In this document: one piece after another, positions 33,706 through 44,147 of the stretch
Layout: each line of letters starts with the position of its first letter
Position numbering within the stretch: position 1 is the first letter of the stretch
Origin: Perlabentimonas sp046542995
Lineage (GTDB): Bacteria; Bacteroidota; Bacteroidia; Bacteroidales; Tenuifilaceae
Reading direction: 5' to 3'
Assembly: GCA_046542995.1 (NCBI GenBank)
Contig: JBKHAH010000006.1
Span: 1 to 64,000 of the forward strand
Length of the DNA: 64,000 bases
The notes under the pieces: generated by a model
Database searches by the model: none
What the model was told of the DNA's origin: nothing
What the model saw: only the letters and a program-made list of their open reading frames with translations
Position numbers and translations under genes: made by a program

Positions 33706-35658
33706 GTGAAACGTACAAAATACTCATACAAAATCACACTTATTGCAAGTTTCGTTTTTATGCTGATGCTCTCCAGCGCATTTGCCCAGCTAAACAAGGC
33801 TTACTTTTTAAACGAGGGGCGTAATTTTATTGCAACGGCAGACTACTCCAAAGCCATAAACATGCTAACCCTCCTAATAAGAAACGATACAACTTTAGCT
33901 GATGCATGGTTTTTAAGGGGCGTTGCAAAGTATAACCTTAATGATCTGCATGGGGCAAAAAGCGATTTCACGCATGCTATCCATAATAATCCCGTATTTT
34001 CACAGGCATACCTTTACCGAGGGATAACGCTGGGCAAGCAATCGAAATACCATCATGCATTCGCTGATTTTGATATGGCCATTGATTTAAGGCCCTACTC
34101 TGCCGACGCCTACTATAGTCGTGGCGTTAACTACTTGCTAATGCAGCAGCATGAAAAATCTATTGAAGATTTTTCCAAAGTAATACAGTTTCAGCCCAAG
34201 CATGTAGATGCCTGGATTAGCAGAGGTTCTGCCCGTTTTTATAATGCTGACACCCTTAGAGCCATCTCTGATTTTTCACATGCCATTGAGTTAGCCCCAT
34301 CCTATTCTGAACCTTACGGAAGACGAGGCCGGGCATACTTTGAGATGAATGAATACCATCTTGCAATTGACGACCTGAATAAAGCTATCGAGCTGGATTC
34401 AACCTCATCCATAAACTATTACGTTAGGTCGTTAACATACAATAAGCTGGATAGATTAGAAAAATCATTAAATGATATTAACCGAGCCATTGAGATTTCT
34501 CCCAATAATGCGCTAAGCATATATAACCGTGCACTTATGCACTGGAAATTAGGCAACCACGATAGGGCGTTAGTTGATTTTAATCAGGTTACCAGCCTTA
34601 ACCCTGACAATGTTCTTGTTTACTACAACAGGGGCATTCTTAACTTCGAAAACGAAAGGTTTAATAAAGCAATAAAAGACTTTACAAGCGCTTTAGCTAT
34701 TTTCCCAGATTTTGCCAACGCTCTATTAGCCCGCTCAGCGGCTTATGCTAATTTAGGAGATACATACCAATCGCAAAAAGATAAATCCTTAGCACAAAGC
34801 ATTGCCAAGAGGTTTAGCCAACGCAATAGCAATCCGCTAACTGATACAACCAACAACTTTAATGAGCTAATCACCTTCAGTTCCGATTTCTCTACCCGAC
34901 AATCCATCCCTTTTATTGATGAGTTCAGAAACAAATCAATAGATATACTCCCATTCTTCAGGGTTGTTGTTGTGCCTATTGATGAATTAAGGGTTTTTAA
35001 CCAGCAAAACAAACCCATAGATACGCTAAACCATAAACTTAAAAAGCATAACATTGGTTTAACCCTTGAAGCTAAGAATACAGCCATAAAAATTGATACA
35101 ATCAAAACCAGCAGTAAGTACCTAAATACATTATTTGAAGGAATTAGTTTTAGTTCAAAGAATAGATATAACCAATCAGTTAACGCCTTTAAAAAATCAT
35201 TGGAGATTAACCCTAACGATCCCATTTCAATAATAAACTTATCGGCAGAAATTGCCGATATGGTAACGTTTATTGCTTCATTTGAACATGAAGTAGGTGG
35301 AGTAACAATGGGGCAAAATCATCAGCAGCAAGCAGAAAGGAAAACGAGTGAGCTAGACCTTCAGGCATTCGACGAATCAATAGAGCTGCTTAATGAATTA
35401 AAAAACCTTATACCCAACCAAGAAATAGTAAACTATAATTTAGGAAATATTTATGCCCTAACGGGCAACACAACAATTGCAAAAGAAAAGTATTCCCAAG
35501 CCATTGCAACAAACCCCAATATGGCAGAAGCATGGTATAATCGTGGTTTAATTAACTTGATGAACAACAATAAGTCTGATGGTTGTATTGATATGGGAAA
35601 AGCAGGTGAACTTGGATTAAAACAAGCATATTTTATTATAAGTAGATTTTGTAAATAG
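33706..35658 (+). CDS. secreted TPR-repeat protein
   Basis: The protein is 650 aa, starting with GTG at 33706. The signal peptide (VFMLMLSSAFAQ) is followed by about ten tetratricopeptide repeats (~30-370). Their repeated A-Y-x2-R-G-x8-Y-x2-A-x2-D-F/L signature includes AYYSRGVNYLLMQQHEKSIE and SIYNRALMHWKLGNHDRAL. A non-TPR linker (~375-480) and two more repeats (~480-640) follow. It probably scaffolds a periplasmic complex. Its position 11 bp after mtgA suggests a cell-envelope role, but this is inference only. Confidence 0.85.
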   Translation: MKRTKYSYKITLIASFVFMLMLSSAFAQLNKAYFLNEGRNFIATADYSKAINMLTLLIRNDTTLADAWFLRGVAKYNLNDLHGAKSDFTHAIHNNPVFSQAYLYRGITLGKQSKYHHAFADFDMAIDLRPYSADAYYSRGVNYLLMQQHEKSIEDFSKVIQFQPKHVDAWISRGSARFYNADTLRAISDFSHAIELAPSYSEPYGRRGRAYFEMNEYHLAIDDLNKAIELDSTSSINYYVRSLTYNKLDRLEKSLNDINRAIEISPNNALSIYNRALMHWKLGNHDRALVDFNQVTSLNPDNVLVYYNRGILNFENERFNKAIKDFTSALAIFPDFANALLARSAAYANLGDTYQSQKDKSLAQSIAKRFSQRNSNPLTDTTNNFNELITFSSDFSTRQSIPFIDEFRNKSIDILPFFRVVVVPIDELRVFNQQNKPIDTLNHKLKKHNIGLTLEAKNTAIKIDTIKTSSKYLNTLFEGISFSSKNRYNQSVNAFKKSLEINPNDPISIINLSAEIADMVTFIASFEHEVGGVTMGQNHQQQAERKTSELDLQAFDESIELLNELKNLIPNQEIVNYNLGNIYALTGNTTIAKEKYSQAIATNPNMAEAWYNRGLINLMNNNKSDGCIDMGKAGELGLKQAYFIISRFCK

Positions 35659-35675
35659 TAAACTGTACTATCCTG

Positions 35676-37061
35676 CTACACCCCTTTGCCAACCCATCGA
35701 TTTGATTTAAGATAGAGAAAGGAAAAACCTGCAAGGAACACACCATAAAGTATCTCAACATACCAAACAACAGCAACCGATACGTTAAAATACAATACAA
35801 TTATAACAGTAAACAGAATGTAAAAAACAAGGGTAACTACCTCAATAATTAAGGACACGTTAGTTTTTCCTGTTCCTGATACACCGCTAAAAAGAACAAA
35901 CCCAAAACCCAGCAAAACTGCTGATACCGATATTACATGAAGTATTGGAATCCCCAAGCTAATTAAATGAGGGTTATGTGTATATATTGAGAGAATCTGA
36001 TTTGGAATAGCAATAAAAACAAGAACAATAGCCACTACTCCAGAAACGCAAAGCACCAATATTTTACCAATTACCCTAAGCACCTCATTCTCTTTTCCTT
36101 TGCCAATAAGATAGCTAACAAGGGTGTTTGTAACCGATGCAAAACCCATAATTGGCACAAGCAGAATGATATATATTGAACGTATAATATTTGAGATAGC
36201 CAGCTCCGCCTCCCCCATCTTTTCAATAACTAAAAAGAAAACGAACCATACTCCAAAAGCTAAAAAATTTTGAAACATCATGGGCATAGATACCCTTAAC
36301 AAACGAACAAGCAACTTCCGACTAAAAACCTTAAAACTAAACAACCTGTACTTTGATAGAGGAATTTTCAACAGCGTATAAGCAATAAACGACAGCACAC
36401 ATGATGCTTCTGCAATAACCGATGCAAGTGCTGCTCCGCTAACCCCCATTTCAGGAAAACCAAAATTGCCAAATATCAGAGAGTAATCCAAAAAGACATT
36501 AACAACCAGCATTACAAGGGTAGTAAGGGTAATAACCCTGGTTTGACTAATACCTACGTAGAATGCCCTGAACAAAAAATTGGTATGGGCAAAGAAAACA
36601 CCCCAAATTCTATAATCAATAAACTGACGGCTGGTTTCTCTAACAGCATCCGATTGAACCATAAACGAGAGCAAGCCATCGCTTGTGAACCTTACTGTAA
36701 GAAATAGCACAACGGCCAAACTCATTAAAAACAAGAAACCGTGCTCAATAGTCCTGCCAATGGGACGGTAAGCACCCTCACCAAACCTTCGTGCAACCAC
36801 AATCTGAGTACCAACACCAAACCCCCAGCCTAAGGTCATTATTGTTAGATAGAATAAGCCACCTATGGCACCTCCACCAAGAGCAACCTCACCCAAACGT
36901 CCTAGAAAGGCGGTATCAGTAACGTTTATAACGTTCTGCGCAATGCTGCCAATTATTATTGGATAGGCAATTGCCCAAATACGGTTATATGTAATGGAGG
37001 TCTTCAATCGTAAAGCTTTATTTTTAGCAAAAGTATCAAAAGAAATGTTAACAATATTCAT
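35676..37061 (-). CDS. MATE-family efflux transporter
   Basis: The protein is 461 aa with twelve hydrophobic segments. The first-half signature AYPIIIGSIAQNVINVTDTAFLGRLGE and the pseudo-symmetric second-half motif (VSMPMMFQNFLAFGVWF) are MatE domains (NorM/DinF type). It would export cationic drugs or metabolites with Na+ or H+ antiport. The gene is monocistronic and convergent with the TPR gene. Confidence 0.9.
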   Translation of the reverse strand: MNIVNISFDTFAKNKALRLKTSITYNRIWAIAYPIIIGSIAQNVINVTDTAFLGRLGEVALGGGAIGGLFYLTIMTLGWGFGVGTQIVVARRFGEGAYRPIGRTIEHGFLFLMSLAVVLFLTVRFTSDGLLSFMVQSDAVRETSRQFIDYRIWGVFFAHTNFLFRAFYVGISQTRVITLTTLVMLVVNVFLDYSLIFGNFGFPEMGVSGAALASVIAEASCVLSFIAYTLLKIPLSKYRLFSFKVFSRKLLVRLLRVSMPMMFQNFLAFGVWFVFFLVIEKMGEAELAISNIIRSIYIILLVPIMGFASVTNTLVSYLIGKGKENEVLRVIGKILVLCVSGVVAIVLVFIAIPNQILSIYTHNPHLISLGIPILHVISVSAVLLGFGFVLFSGVSGTGKTNVSLIIEVVTLVFYILFTVIIVLYFNVSVAVVWYVEILYGVFLAGFSFLYLKSNRWVGKGV

Positions 37062-37170
37062 TTTTTACAACACAAAACAGCATGATGCTATTTGATTATT
37101 ACAACTAAGTAGCTACTTTCAACACCCGAAACTCGGAAAGATTTTTCTTATTAATCACGTAAATAATAAA

Positions 37171-38964
37171 ATGCTAACAATAGACTGGTTAATAATTGCT
37201 TGCTATTTTGCTGTAAGTCTGGCTATAGGTTTTTACATGAGCAAACGAGCCAGCAGGAGTACAAGCGATTTCTTCTTAAGCGGAAGGAACCTACCATGGT
37301 ACATTGCTGGTACCAGCATGGTAGCTACTACTTTTGCGGCTGATACACCTTTGGCAATTACAGAACTTGTAGCCGAAAGTGGCATTGCTGGCAACTGGCT
37401 ATGGTGGAATATGGTTTTTGGAGGTATGCTTACCGTATTCTTCTTTGCCCGCTTATGGCGACGAGCAGGTATCCTTACCGATTGCGAGCTGGTTAACATA
37501 AGATATTCTGGTCCTTCAGCAAGATTTCTTAGAGGATTCAGAGCAATATACATTGGAGTTATAATGAATGTGGTTGTGTTGGCCTGGGTAAATCTGGCAA
37601 TGGTTAAAATTTTATGGGTCATGTTTCCCGAGCTAACCTTCTTCGGTCAAGAGCAGTTTAATATTTTAGGGATAAACATATCATCACACCTAATGCTTGT
37701 GGGTGGATTAATGCTTTTTGTTGCCTTCTATTCAGCCCTCTCTGGGCTTTGGGGAGTGAGCTTAACCGATAGCTTTCAGTTTATAATTGCAATGCTTGGA
37801 TGCATCGTTTTGGCTGTTTTTGCACTCCGCCACCCCGATGTGGGTGGAATTACAGGATTAAAAGCCCAACTACCCGATTCAGTTTTCACCTTCTTCCCTG
37901 AGGTTGGAAAAACACAGGGTTCTGCAACGGGGCAAGTCCTAACGCTAAGCTTAACTGCCTTCATAACCTATCTTGGCGTACAATGGTGGGCCAGCTGGTA
38001 CCCCGGTGCAGAACCTGGAGGAGGAGGTTATGTTGCTCAACGTATGATGTCCGCAAAGGATGAGAAGCATTCTCTTATGGCTACCCTTTGGTTCCAGATA
38101 GCACATTATGCAATTAGACCCTGGCCGTGGATTATAGTTGCGCTGGCAACACTCGTGCTCTACCCCGATGCATCCGACAAGGGTGCAACTTACGTTATGG
38201 TTATAAGGGATGTTATGCCAACAGGATGGCTTGGTTTACTTATGGCAGCTTTCCTTGCTGCCTATATGTCAACAATGGCATCGCAAATGGTTTGGGGTAC
38301 ATCATACATAGTGAACGATTTTGTAAGACCCTTCATTAAACCCAATGCAACCGAGAAGTATTACGTTAAAGTTTCCAGAATAACCACCTTCGTCCTCATG
38401 CTATTCTCCCTCATTGTCACAACCCAGTTTTCAAAAATTAGCGATGCTTGGAGATTTATCCTTGCCTGTAGCGGAGGTATTGGCCTGGTGCTTATCCTTC
38501 GCTGGTTCTGGTGGCGCATAAACGCATGGTCAGAAATATCAGCAATGCTGGCACCATTTCTGGTTTACCCCTGGCTTAAAGTATATACTAATCTTGAGTT
38601 TGAACCAATTCTTTTAATAACAGTGGGAGTCTCTACGGTTATATGGATTCTTGTTACATACTTCACACCACCATCTGACATGGAAACGCTTAAAGATTTT
38701 TACAGGAAAGTGCACCCGGGTGGCATTGGCTGGAATCCCATATCAAAACTATTGCCCCATATTACCGGCGACTCAGGATTTAAATATCTTTGGTATGCTT
38801 GGTTTGGAGGATGTTTAACCGTTCTCTGCTTCCTCTTTGGAACTGGAAAACTCTTACTTAAAGAGCATGTTTTTGCAGCGATACTCTATGCAATTTCGGC
38901 TCTAGGTATAAGAATAATTGTCGTATCATTAAAAAGACATGGGTGGAAAAATGTAGTTAAATAA
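37171..38964 (+). CDS. sodium:solute symporter family protein
   Basis: The protein is 597 aa with about thirteen TM segments. The opening IIACYFAVSLAIGFYMSKRAS-STSDFFLSGR is the SSS/LeuT-fold signature, followed by the conserved GTSMVATTFAADTPLAI stretch (TM1 unwound region with Na+ ligands). Bacteroidota members of this subgroup carry a long C-terminus like this one. The substrate (sugar, amino acid or organic acid) cannot be told. It is monocistronic. Confidence 0.9.
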   Translation: MLTIDWLIIACYFAVSLAIGFYMSKRASRSTSDFFLSGRNLPWYIAGTSMVATTFAADTPLAITELVAESGIAGNWLWWNMVFGGMLTVFFFARLWRRAGILTDCELVNIRYSGPSARFLRGFRAIYIGVIMNVVVLAWVNLAMVKILWVMFPELTFFGQEQFNILGINISSHLMLVGGLMLFVAFYSALSGLWGVSLTDSFQFIIAMLGCIVLAVFALRHPDVGGITGLKAQLPDSVFTFFPEVGKTQGSATGQVLTLSLTAFITYLGVQWWASWYPGAEPGGGGYVAQRMMSAKDEKHSLMATLWFQIAHYAIRPWPWIIVALATLVLYPDASDKGATYVMVIRDVMPTGWLGLLMAAFLAAYMSTMASQMVWGTSYIVNDFVRPFIKPNATEKYYVKVSRITTFVLMLFSLIVTTQFSKISDAWRFILACSGGIGLVLILRWFWWRINAWSEISAMLAPFLVYPWLKVYTNLEFEPILLITVGVSTVIWILVTYFTPPSDMETLKDFYRKVHPGGIGWNPISKLLPHITGDSGFKYLWYAWFGGCLTVLCFLFGTGKLLLKEHVFAAILYAISALGIRIIVVSLKRHGWKNVVK

Positions 38965-39036
38965 TTTATCAAATCCCTATATGCTTTGAAGTTTCAAGTT
39001 TTTTTTTTTACTTGCATAATAATTTATTCTAAATAA

Positions 39037-39966
39037 GTGTATAAAATGTTATTTCATAGATATAGAAAGCATATCAAGTTGTTTTCATCCATACTAATTA
39101 TTTTTACTTTTTTGTTTATGCTATCCTGTAAATCAGGGAGTGAAGAACAAGAGAGAAGTAAAGTGGTTGGTGATATTTATAAACCAGACACTCTCTCATT
39201 ACTAATAAAGTACGAAAGCTCATTATTCCCCCTGCCATCACCCTATCAGGCCTCGCACCTAGTTAAAAAGCACGATATTCCCTTTTTTGATAATATTCCC
39301 AACGACCCCGAAAAAGCCAACCGGTACTCAACAACTTTCAAAAAAGCATTAAATCTTGGGATTTATGGCACTGACCTTAGCTACCTTAATATTTATAATC
39401 GAACTCCCAACTCAATTTCGTATCTGAAGGCTATTAAAAAGCTAGCCGAAGAGATAAATTTAACACCAGCTTTTAATGCTGATTTCTTTATCAATGTTGA
39501 GCAAAACATTGATACTCATGACTCTTTAATGGTGCTTTTGGGTAGAACATACAGAAAAGCTGACAGCTATTTACGAGAGAATAACCGTACAGAGATTGGT
39601 GCATTAATTATTACAGGAGGATGGGTCGAAAGCCTCTACGTCTTAACTCAAATTGGAGCGACAACTTCAAACAGAGAGGTAATAAATAGAATTGGTGAAC
39701 AAAAGCACCCGCTGGATAATCTTATTGAAATACTCTCGCCAATGTATTACCAAGCTCCTGAGTATTCTGAGCTTATTGATAAGCTTATTGATTTAGCCTA
39801 CGAGTTCGATGGCATCATATACTCCTATTCATATAATGAACCAAAAATTGATCAAAAGAATAAAATTATCTATATAAATAGCACATCAAGAGTAACAATT
39901 TCAGAATATCATCTCGATATTATTAAGAAGAAGGTTGAAAGTATTAGGAATCTGATTATCGAGTAA
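39037..39966 (+). CDS. putative lipoprotein of unknown function
   Basis: The protein is 309 aa. The N-terminal hydrophobic stretch ends in FLFMLSCKSG, an LSC lipobox with Cys ~31 (an in-frame ATG at 39046 is an alternative start). The mature part is mostly helical and polar, without known motifs: KKALNLGIYGTDLSYLNIYN, ALIITGGWVESLYVLTQIG. It is the first of three co-directional genes (gaps 32 and 23 bp) ending in the ABCG-like transporter, so it may be an accessory lipoprotein for that system. Confidence 0.65.
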   Translation: MYKMLFHRYRKHIKLFSSILIIFTFLFMLSCKSGSEEQERSKVVGDIYKPDTLSLLIKYESSLFPLPSPYQASHLVKKHDIPFFDNIPNDPEKANRYSTTFKKALNLGIYGTDLSYLNIYNRTPNSISYLKAIKKLAEEINLTPAFNADFFINVEQNIDTHDSLMVLLGRTYRKADSYLRENNRTEIGALIITGGWVESLYVLTQIGATTSNREVINRIGEQKHPLDNLIEILSPMYYQAPEYSELIDKLIDLAYEFDGIIYSYSYNEPKIDQKNKIIYINSTSRVTISEYHLDIIKKKVESIRNLIIE

Positions 39967-39998
39967 TTTTTTTAATCTGAATTTCAGAGAGTAACAGT

Positions 39999-40424
39999 AT
40001 GAAAAAAAGTGTAACAAAATATCTTGGCATATTATCACTCATTTTATGCTTTAGCATGAGTAGCAATGCGCAGCTTATTCAACTTCAACATATCTGCTCG
40101 TTATACTTTTCACCTGAATATGTATCTGACGGGCAAGAATATTACGCTCAGCTAAAACCCGACCAAAAAATTGAATTTAGAACAACATTTTTTGGTGAAA
40201 ACACATACAGAATAGTTGCATGCTCAAACCTTAGAGGAAGCGATATTGTTTTTTCTGTATATGATACTGAAAAAAACCTACTTTTCACAAACGAAGATTA
40301 CGAGAATACTCCATATTGGGATTTTCACTTCTCATCAACCGTGACATGTATTATTCAAGTTGATGTTATGGGGCAAAAGTTTGTTCCTGGGTACGTTATG
40401 ATGCTAATTGGTTATAAACCATAA
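39999..40424 (+). CDS. small secreted protein of unknown function
   Basis: The protein is 141 aa with signal peptide ending SMSSNAQ (residues ~1-24). The mature region is beta-rich: a FGENTYRIVACSNLRGSDIV stretch, then VFSVYDTEKNLLFTNEDYEN and a CIIQVDVMG strand. That resembles a small jelly-roll or prepeptidase-like fold without catalytic residues. It sits between the lipoprotein and the ABC gene, in what is probably one operon. Confidence 0.6.
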   Translation: MKKSVTKYLGILSLILCFSMSSNAQLIQLQHICSLYFSPEYVSDGQEYYAQLKPDQKIEFRTTFFGENTYRIVACSNLRGSDIVFSVYDTEKNLLFTNEDYENTPYWDFHFSSTVTCIIQVDVMGQKFVPGYVMMLIGYKP

Positions 40425-40447
40425 GTTTATAATAACAACACGATCAC

Positions 40448-43400
40448 ATGAGTGAATCTATCCTTAAGGCTTTAATGCAGCTATTCGCAATAATAGCACA
40501 CCCTGAGAATGATCAGGATGAAACCGAAGAGTTAGGCAAAAGTGATAGGCGCTCAGTTGTAGAGTCCTTCCTTCGTCAACAGTTGAATCAAGAGCTGGTT
40601 AAGGAATACCTTCGCGTTTTCGATTATTACTACGAGCTATACCAAGAGAAACAGAGCGAAAAGAGTAAAACCAAAAAGAGAACATCCTCCAGCTCTGTTA
40701 GGGTCCTAAAAATTTGCACTCAAATTAATGAGGAGCTGGAGCAACAGCAGAAAGTGGTTGTTGTGGTTCGGTTACTGGAATTCGTAAAATCTGACGATGG
40801 AGCCATTACCGAACAGGAAATGGCATTCATCTCAACCGTTGCAGAAACTTTCTTTATACCCGATGATGAATTCGATCGGATTCACAAGTTTGTTGTTAGC
40901 AAGTTTGAAGAGGCGCCTCAGTACGAGAATGTGCTGGTAATAAATGGGGAGCAGGAGTACTCTGATCCAAAAGTAAGGCACATCCAATCGCCTTCGTTCC
41001 AAGGCGAGATACGTATCCTTAGGGTTGAGTATGCCAACATCTATTTTATGAGATACTGGGGAAACGAAGAACTCTACCTAAATGGTCATCTCCTAAGAAA
41101 AGACAAAGTTTTTGTACTCAATGCCGGATCATCCATCAGGAACCCTAAGTTAACCCCAATATACTACAGCGATATTGTTGCCCGTTTTACCCTCGATAGC
41201 ATTAAGGAGAAGATTGTTTTTGATGTAAATGATATCGAGTTCCGCTTTAAAGGAGGTAATATTGGGCTCAACAAGATGAGCTTTAGCCTTGAATCGGGTC
41301 ATCTGGTGGGCATCATGGGTGCATCGGGTGCAGGCAAATCAACCCTGCTAAATGTTCTTAATGGCTCCGCAACGCCTAACCAAGGGAAGGTCGAGGTTAA
41401 TGGCGTTGATATCCATCGCCAAGCCGATATGATTGAGGGACTCATTGGTTTCGTTTCGCAAGACGATCTGCTTATTGAGGAACTTACGGTGTTTCAGAAC
41501 CTTTACTATAATGCCAAGCTATGCTTCGATAACTATAATGAAACAGAGATAACCCGTACTGTTGACGACATGCTTGTGAGCCTTGGTCTGCATGAGATTA
41601 AGGATATGGTGGTTGGCTCCCCCCTAAATAAAAAGATTAGCGGTGGACAAAGGAAAAGGCTGAACATTGCCCTCGAGCTTATTAGAGAGCCTGCGATACT
41701 GTTTTTGGACGAACCCACAAGCGGATTAAGTTCCCGTGATTCAGAAAATATTCTTGACCTTCTAAAAGAATTAACATTTAAAGGGAAATTGGTTTTTGTG
41801 GTGATACATCAGCCGTCGTCCGATATTTTTAAGATGTTTGATAAGCTGCTCATTCTCGACACAGGAGGCTACCTTATATACAATGGCGATCCCATTGAGT
41901 CAATCATCTACTTTAAATCCAGAGTGCAGCATGCAAACTGGAACGAGAGTGAATGTACCGCATGCGGTAATGTGAACCCCGAGCAGGTTTTTAACATTGT
42001 TGAGGCTAATGTTCTCGATGAATACGGGAATCCAACCCGGTCGCGCAAAACCAGTCCAAAGGAATGGTATGAATTCTACCTTGAAGATAATTCGAATGAG
42101 GAGAAAGAGGAAGAGATTCCAAAATCGTTGCCAAATAATCCATTTAAGATTCCGAGCTGGTTTAAGCAGCTGAGGGTTTTTGTTGAGCGCGATGTGCTTA
42201 GCAAGCTCTCTAACATGCAGTACATGGTTATCAATTTACTGGAAGCTCCGGTGCTTGCATTCTTACTATCATTCATCATTAAGTATCATAACGTAGATAC
42301 TGCCAATGAGTACGGATATACATTAATGGATAATAGTAACCTGCCGGTTTACCTCTTTATGTCGGTAATTGTTGCATTCTTTGTTGGCATTACCGTTAGT
42401 GCTGAGGAGATTATAAAGGACAGAAAAATTCAGAAGCGTGAGTCGTTTCTAAACCTAAGCTGGAGCAGCTACTTAATGTCAAAGGTTACCATACTGCTTG
42501 GCCTTTCTGCATTTCAAGCGTTAGCATTTGTTCTAATTGGTAATACAATTCTGGAAATTAAGGGGATGTACTTTGAGTACTGGATAGTTCTATTCAGCAC
42601 ATGGTTCTCTGCAAACATGCTAGGATTACTAATATCTGATAGTTTTAAAACGGTTGTTACCATATACATTCTTATTCCATTTCTGGTAATCCCCCAGATT
42701 ATACTAAGCGGTATCATCGTAAAGTTTGAGAAGCTTAACCCGGCCATCTCATCACCAAGCAACATTCCCCCATATGGTGAGATAATTGTTGCCCGCTGGG
42801 CATACGAGGCGCTGGCTGTTAATCAATTCATTAATAATAAATACCAAAAACCGTTCTACTACTATGATGAAGCCATGAGCATTTCAGACTATAAACGAAA
42901 CTATTGGCTTAGGACGCTTCAAAATAAGGTTGGAACATGTGAGCGACATTTAACCAACCCTGAACGTATTGATGATGTTAAGAATGCATTAAAATTATTA
43001 AGAAATGAACTGCAGCATGAGGCAAACAGCAAATCAGGTTCACAGCATCCTTTTAATCAAATAAATCAGCTAAATATTAGCGATATAAATGAAGATATCC
43101 TCTCAAATCTTCACGATTATTTAGAGTATCTGCGGATATACTACGTAAAGCTATACAACAAAGCAAGCAGCAAGAAGGATAGCGTTATTTCATCACTCCA
43201 AACAAGTGATTCTGACAGAGAAGCATTCTTAAAACTGAAACGCGACCATTACAACGAAAACCTAAGCGAATTTGTAAGAAACTCATCTGAAGTAGAAAGA
43301 ATTATTGAGTATAAAGGTCGGTTAATACAAAAGATTGATCCGATATTTCAATTACCAGAAAATAAAAACATTAGGGCACATTTTTATGCACCCGAAAAAA

Positions 43401-43558
43401 AGGTGTTTGGCTTTTACTTTAGCACATTCTGGGTGAATATATTTGTAATATGGTTCTCAACCATTCTGCTTTATGCTGCGTTGTATTTCCGGCTATTAAA
43501 ACGCTTACTTGATATTTCTGAAAGTTTCCCGTCAAAAGATGATGAGGAGGATGCGTAA
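40448..43558 (+). CDS. large ABCG-like ABC transporter with TerB-like N-domain
   Basis: The protein is 1036 aa. Residues ~1-165 are helical and acidic with a TerB-like pattern (IAHPENDQDETEE, LEFVKSDDGAITEQEMAFIS). Residues ~175-265 are beta-rich, FHA-like (LYLNGHLLRKDKVFVLNAGS). The ATPase follows: Walker A GASGAGKSTLLN ~292, signature SGGQRKRLN ~397, Walker B ILFLDEPTSG ~416, H-loop VVIHQPSSD. An ABC2-type membrane part (~590-770) has an extra helical insertion (~830-970) and a last TM near 1000. ABCG-like order (ATPase before TMD) in one chain is found in Bacteroidota and cyanobacteria, with unknown substrate. Confidence 0.88.
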   Translation: MSESILKALMQLFAIIAHPENDQDETEELGKSDRRSVVESFLRQQLNQELVKEYLRVFDYYYELYQEKQSEKSKTKKRTSSSSVRVLKICTQINEELEQQQKVVVVVRLLEFVKSDDGAITEQEMAFISTVAETFFIPDDEFDRIHKFVVSKFEEAPQYENVLVINGEQEYSDPKVRHIQSPSFQGEIRILRVEYANIYFMRYWGNEELYLNGHLLRKDKVFVLNAGSSIRNPKLTPIYYSDIVARFTLDSIKEKIVFDVNDIEFRFKGGNIGLNKMSFSLESGHLVGIMGASGAGKSTLLNVLNGSATPNQGKVEVNGVDIHRQADMIEGLIGFVSQDDLLIEELTVFQNLYYNAKLCFDNYNETEITRTVDDMLVSLGLHEIKDMVVGSPLNKKISGGQRKRLNIALELIREPAILFLDEPTSGLSSRDSENILDLLKELTFKGKLVFVVIHQPSSDIFKMFDKLLILDTGGYLIYNGDPIESIIYFKSRVQHANWNESECTACGNVNPEQVFNIVEANVLDEYGNPTRSRKTSPKEWYEFYLEDNSNEEKEEEIPKSLPNNPFKIPSWFKQLRVFVERDVLSKLSNMQYMVINLLEAPVLAFLLSFIIKYHNVDTANEYGYTLMDNSNLPVYLFMSVIVAFFVGITVSAEEIIKDRKIQKRESFLNLSWSSYLMSKVTILLGLSAFQALAFVLIGNTILEIKGMYFEYWIVLFSTWFSANMLGLLISDSFKTVVTIYILIPFLVIPQIILSGIIVKFEKLNPAISSPSNIPPYGEIIVARWAYEALAVNQFINNKYQKPFYYYDEAMSISDYKRNYWLRTLQNKVGTCERHLTNPERIDDVKNALKLLRNELQHEANSKSGSQHPFNQINQLNISDINEDILSNLHDYLEYLRIYYVKLYNKASSKKDSVISSLQTSDSDREAFLKLKRDHYNENLSEFVRNSSEVERIIEYKGRLIQKIDPIFQLPENKNIRAHFYAPEKKVFGFYFSTFWVNIFVIWFSTILLYAALYFRLLKRLLDISESFPSKDDEEDA

Positions 43559-43573
43559 AGCCAAAAACAGCAA

Positions 43574-44077
43574 CTACTCCTCGTTCTCTTCCATATCGCG
43601 CTGAAGCGCCGCCATTTTTATTGCCGTCACTGCAGCCTCAACCCCTTTGTTTCCATGCTTACCACCAGCCCTATCCTTGGCCTGCTCAAGAGTATCGGTA
43701 GTTAATACGCCAAATATAAATGGTATATTATAATTCATGTTAAGCTCTGTAATACCATGCGTAACTCCTTGGCACACGTATGTAAAATGTGGCGTTTCTC
43801 CCTGTACAACACAACCTAAGCAAATTACTCCATCTAAATCAGCGTATTCAGCCATAAACTGGCCTCCCAAAACAAGTTCAAAACTTCCAGGAACATGTTT
43901 TACCAGAATGTTATCCTCGCTAGCACCATGCTTAGTGAGAGTCTCATAGGCCCCTTTAAGTAATTCATGGGTTACATCGGCATTCCAATCGGCCACAACA
44001 ATTCCAAATATCATGTTTTCGGCAGATGGGATCTGGGATGCATCGTAATTTGAAAGATTCTTTAGATAAGTTGCCAT
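43574..44077 (-). CDS. ribH: 6,7-dimethyl-8-ribityllumazine synthase
   Basis: The protein is 167 aa from the ATG at 44077 (MATYLKNLSNYDAS). An upstream ATG at 44101 would lie in the terminator stem just before it. Motifs GIVVADWNADVTHELLKGA, VPGSFELV, GCVVQGETPHF and the catalytic His in the VCQGVTHGI strand are present. It condenses the ribityl-pyrimidine with the 4-carbon sugar phosphate in riboflavin synthesis and typically assembles as a 60-mer capsid. Confidence 0.94.
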   Translation of the reverse strand: MATYLKNLSNYDASQIPSAENMIFGIVVADWNADVTHELLKGAYETLTKHGASEDNILVKHVPGSFELVLGGQFMAEYADLDGVICLGCVVQGETPHFTYVCQGVTHGITELNMNYNIPFIFGVLTTDTLEQAKDRAGGKHGNKGVEAAVTAIKMAALQRDMEENEE

Positions 44078-44103
44078 TGATTTAAAATTTGGTTTATACA
44101 AAA

Positions 44104-44130
44104 AGAACCAACCTTTAAAGGGTTGGTTCT
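44104..44130 (-). terminator. intrinsic terminator between TPR gene and ribH
   Basis: On the minus strand AGAACCAACC and GGTTGGTTCT pair exactly around a 7-base loop (CTTTAAA), followed by TTTTTG. It lies 18 bases after the TPR stop and 27 before the ribH start, so it separates the two units or attenuates ribH. Confidence 0.75.
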
Positions 44131-44147
44131 CGATACTATAGGCAATA

